From: JBGCDD01 sp045105075
GTDB taxonomy: Bacteria; Pseudomonadota; Alphaproteobacteria; Rhodobacterales; Rhodobacteraceae
NCBI GenBank assembly: GCA_045105075.1
Contig: JBGCDD010000070.1
Location: forward strand, 1-28,195
Length of the DNA: 28,195 bases
Reading direction: 5' to 3'
The number at the start of each line of letters is the position of its first letter. Position 1 is the stretch's first letter. The notes beneath the pieces were generated by a model. The model was not told the DNA's origin and did no database searches. It was given only the letters and a program-made list of their open reading frames with translations. Made by a program: the position numbers and the translations under genes. This document shows, one piece after another, positions 26,775-28,195 of the stretch.

Positions 26775-27436
26775 CACACCACCTCCTTGCCAGCCCAATC
26801 GCGAAAGCCGCCCGTGTCCGAAACTTCAAGCCCATCAATCACCCGGATCAAATTGGCTGCCGCCTCATCCGCAGGTACAGCAGGATGCCGACCCACATAT
26901 TTTTTGGTAAAGGCCGTGGCCACAGTTCCCGGATGCAACGCCACGCAGATGCTGTTGGGATGGCTGCGGGCCAGCTCAATCGCGCCGGTATGCACGATCT
27001 GGTTCAGTGCCGCTTTGGCCGCGCGGTAACTCACCCAGCCGCCCAGGCGGTTGTCGCCGATCGATCCCACCCGCGCCGACAATGCCGCAAACACCGCGCG
27101 CCGCTTGCGCGCCAGCAATCGTGCGGCCTCTTTCATCACCAAAGCCGGTCCTACAGCATTCAGCGCGAACTGATCCATCATCGCTGGCGCTGAAATCGCC
27201 TTGACCGTCTTCTCCGGCGCTGCACCATCAATTTCCAGCGCTCCAGTGGCCACCAAAATCACATCAAATCCCGGCTCCAGCGCTCCCAAAACCCGGCCGA
27301 CCGACGCCTCATCAGTCAGATTCAAGCCATCCTCACGCCGCGACAACGCCACAACGTCGCCGCCCCGCGCCCTAAACCCAGTCGTCAAGGCATGCCCAAT
27401 GCCGCCCGACGCCCCAACTATCAAAACCCGTTCCAT
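26771..27436 (-). CDS. short-chain dehydrogenase/reductase (C-factor-like SDR)
   Basis: A 221-residue classical-type SDR. The cofactor loop is GASGGIG (residues 8-14), followed by an Asn-Ala-Val-Gly helix (ALNAVGPALVMKEAARLL), a serine in SARVGSIGDN and the catalytic pair in YRAAKAALNQ (Tyr near 137, Lys four later). HPGTVATAFTKKY follows. It resembles the CsgA/C-factor-like short SDRs often next to photolyases in Rhodobacteraceae. It uses NAD(P)H in the cytoplasm; the substrate is unknown. It is the first gene of the two-gene unit with the photolyase, sharing a four-base overlap. Confidence 0.9.
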   Translation of the reverse strand: MERVLIVGASGGIGHALTTGFRARGGDVVALSRREDGLNLTDEASVGRVLGALEPGFDVILVATGALEIDGAAPEKTVKAISAPAMMDQFALNAVGPALVMKEAARLLARKRRAVFAALSARVGSIGDNRLGGWVSYRAAKAALNQIVHTGAIELARSHPNSICVALHPGTVATAFTKKYVGRHPAVPADEAAANLIRVIDGLEVSDTGGFRDWAGKEVVW

Positions 27437-27484
27437 AGACCCACACTTAGGGTCTCAACCGCTCACGTCCATCTTCATCTTTCC

Positions 27485-27504
27485 AAAAAAAACTCCCGCC
27501 GGAG
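27485..27504 (-). terminator. minus-strand hairpin followed by eight T residues
   Basis: Read on the minus strand, CTCC-GGCG-GGAG is followed by TTTTTTTT. The stem is only 4 bp, so it is a weak intrinsic terminator. It would stop antisense transcripts coming from the leuA side before they enter the SDR/photolyase operon. No gene ends here, so its role is uncertain. Confidence 0.3.
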
Positions 27505-27572
27505 GCTCCCACCCAACAACCCGGCCAGGCGCGCAAGATAAAGACTTCCCTTTGCAAGCCACACAGGTATAA

Positions 27573-27662
27573 ATGCCCCCCATGACACCTCAGGCCCATA
27601 TCCCTATTCTGCGCGCTGCACGTCTCGCGCCGCTAGGCCTGTCTATCCTATTGCGCCTCTGA
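27573..27662 (+). CDS. leuL: leucine-rich leader peptide upstream of leuA
   Basis: A 29-residue ORF ends 80 bases before leuA. Its last 17 sense codons (27609-27659) include seven leucines (CTG, CTC, CTA, CTG, CTA, TTG, CTC); two are CTA, which appears rare elsewhere in the window. Three isoleucines also occur. ATG at 27573 has AGG five bases upstream; an in-frame ATG at 27582 has no such site. The TGA lies inside the 5' arm of a 10-bp hairpin. This matches leader peptides in which ribosome stalling at leucine codons controls a biosynthetic operon. It is too short for routine gene calling and I base the call on position, composition and RNA structure. Confidence 0.72.
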   Translation: MPPMTPQAHIPILRAARLAPLGLSILLRL

Positions 27663-27707
27663 GCGTGCCATCCGGCGCGCCCGCTCAGAGGAGGCTCGCC
27701 GCGCGCC
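27656..27707 (+). promoter_or_regulatory. attenuator-like competing hairpins before leuA
   Basis: Stem A: CCTCTGAGCG (27656-27665) pairs with CGCTCAGAGG (27682-27691), 10 bp perfect, and contains the leader stop codon. Stem B: GGCGCGC (27674-27680) pairs with GCGCGCC (27701-27707), 7 bp perfect, and uses the loop of stem A, so the two exclude each other. A copy of CGCGCC at 27626-27631 inside the leader ORF can also pair with the 5' arm of stem B. A ribosome stalled at early Leu codons leaves stem A free; one at the stop codon blocks it and favours stem B. No T-run follows stem B, so termination could be Rho-dependent or the effect translational. Confidence 0.6.
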
Positions 27708-27742
27708 ACAGGCACTAGGATTGAAAACGAAAGACACCCAAA

Positions 27743-28195
27743 ATGACACATGATACCGACAAAGACCGCGTCTGGATCTTCGACACAACTCTGCGCGACG
27801 GCGAACAAAGCCCCGGCGCCACCATGACCCATGCCGAAAAGCTCGAAATTGCCGGGCTGCTTGACGATATGGGCGTGGACATCATCGAAGCCGGCTTCCC
27901 AATCGCATCCGATGGCGATTTCAACGCAGTCAGCGAGAGCGCGAAAAATGCAAAGTACAGCATGATCTGCGGGCTTGCGCGCGACGCGCTCGGCGATATT
28001 GACCGCTGTTGGGAGGCTGTGAAACACGCCGAAAAGCCGCGTATTCACACCTTTATCGGCACCTCGCCGCTGCACCGCGCCATTCCCAACCTGACCATGG
28101 ACGAAATGGCCGAGCGCATCCACGAAACCGTCACCCATGCGCGCAATTTATGTGACAACGTGCAGTGGTCGCCGATGGACGCCACGCGCACGGAA
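27743..28195 (+). CDS. leuA: 2-isopropylmalate synthase, N-terminal part
   Basis: The first 151 codons of a gene that runs off the right edge. DKDRVWIFDTTLRDGEQSPG is the hallmark of the HMGL-like TIM-barrel family, with the metal-binding Asp and catalytic Arg. KLEIAGLLDDMGVDIIEAGF, GLARDALGDIDRCWEAVKHA and HTFIGTSPLHRA follow the IPMS pattern. It condenses acetyl-CoA with 2-oxoisovalerate, the first committed step of leucine synthesis, and is normally feedback-inhibited through a C-terminal domain outside the window. Citramalate synthase is a less likely alternative. The start at 27743 has only a weak GAAAG site; a leucine leader and attenuator lie immediately upstream. Confidence 0.92.
   Translation, partial: MTHDTDKDRVWIFDTTLRDGEQSPGATMTHAEKLEIAGLLDDMGVDIIEAGFPIASDGDFNAVSESAKNAKYSMICGLARDALGDIDRCWEAVKHAEKPRIHTFIGTSPLHRAIPNLTMDEMAERIHETVTHARNLCDNVQWSPMDATRTE

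Overview
The window looks like a chromosomal segment of an alphaproteobacterium, most likely a marine member of the Rhodobacteraceae (Roseobacter group). This rests on the high-GC codon usage and tight gene packing. It also rests on the gene types: a TAXI-type TRAP transporter with a fused permease and a TeaD-like Usp protein, an FeS-type photolyase, a CHCC zinc-finger protein of the complex I type, a tesA/ybbA/ybbP-like cluster, and two small CspA proteins. I see no rRNA, tRNA, insertion sequence, prophage or CRISPR array. The segment is ordinary housekeeping and accessory chromosome.

Region by region: (1) 1-4751 holds a truncated class III aminotransferase, divergent from a TRAP transport operon (TAXI binding protein, fused 4TM/12TM permease, UspA-like protein). 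(2) 4752-8694 is a minus-strand group: a possible 42-residue ORF, DNA polymerase I, a small membrane protein and a 59-residue zinc-finger protein. (3) 8695-10600 begins with almost 900 bases without a convincing gene. Two cold-shock genes follow, each with its own promoter and a similar leader of about 110 bases. (4) 10663-15199 holds a SRAP/HMCES-family protein and a GDSL esterase, divergent from an ABC ATPase/permease pair. (5) 15200-19498 holds an NsrR-like Rrf2 regulator, a gamma-glutamylcyclotransferase-like protein, a MATE exporter, a glutamyl-tRNA synthetase and a DUF1801 protein. (6) 19610-23691 holds a Tat-exported metallo-beta-lactamase-fold hydrolase, an FAD-dependent oxidoreductase and glutamine-dependent NAD synthetase. 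(7) 23851-27436 holds an exported MORN-repeat protein, an FeS photolyase and a short-chain dehydrogenase. (8) 27573-28195 holds a leucine-rich leader peptide, an attenuator-like RNA region and the start of 2-isopropylmalate synthase.

The most notable points are three. The SRAP-family protein has proline where the family has its catalytic Cys2, so its mature N-terminus would be Pro-1, as in Fpg/Nei glycosylases. An unannotated Leu-rich leader ORF with competing hairpins lies before leuA. The two csp genes appear duplicated together with their 5' leaders, and a perfect 10-bp inverted repeat abuts the second promoter. All functional calls come from reading motifs by eye; no database search was run.
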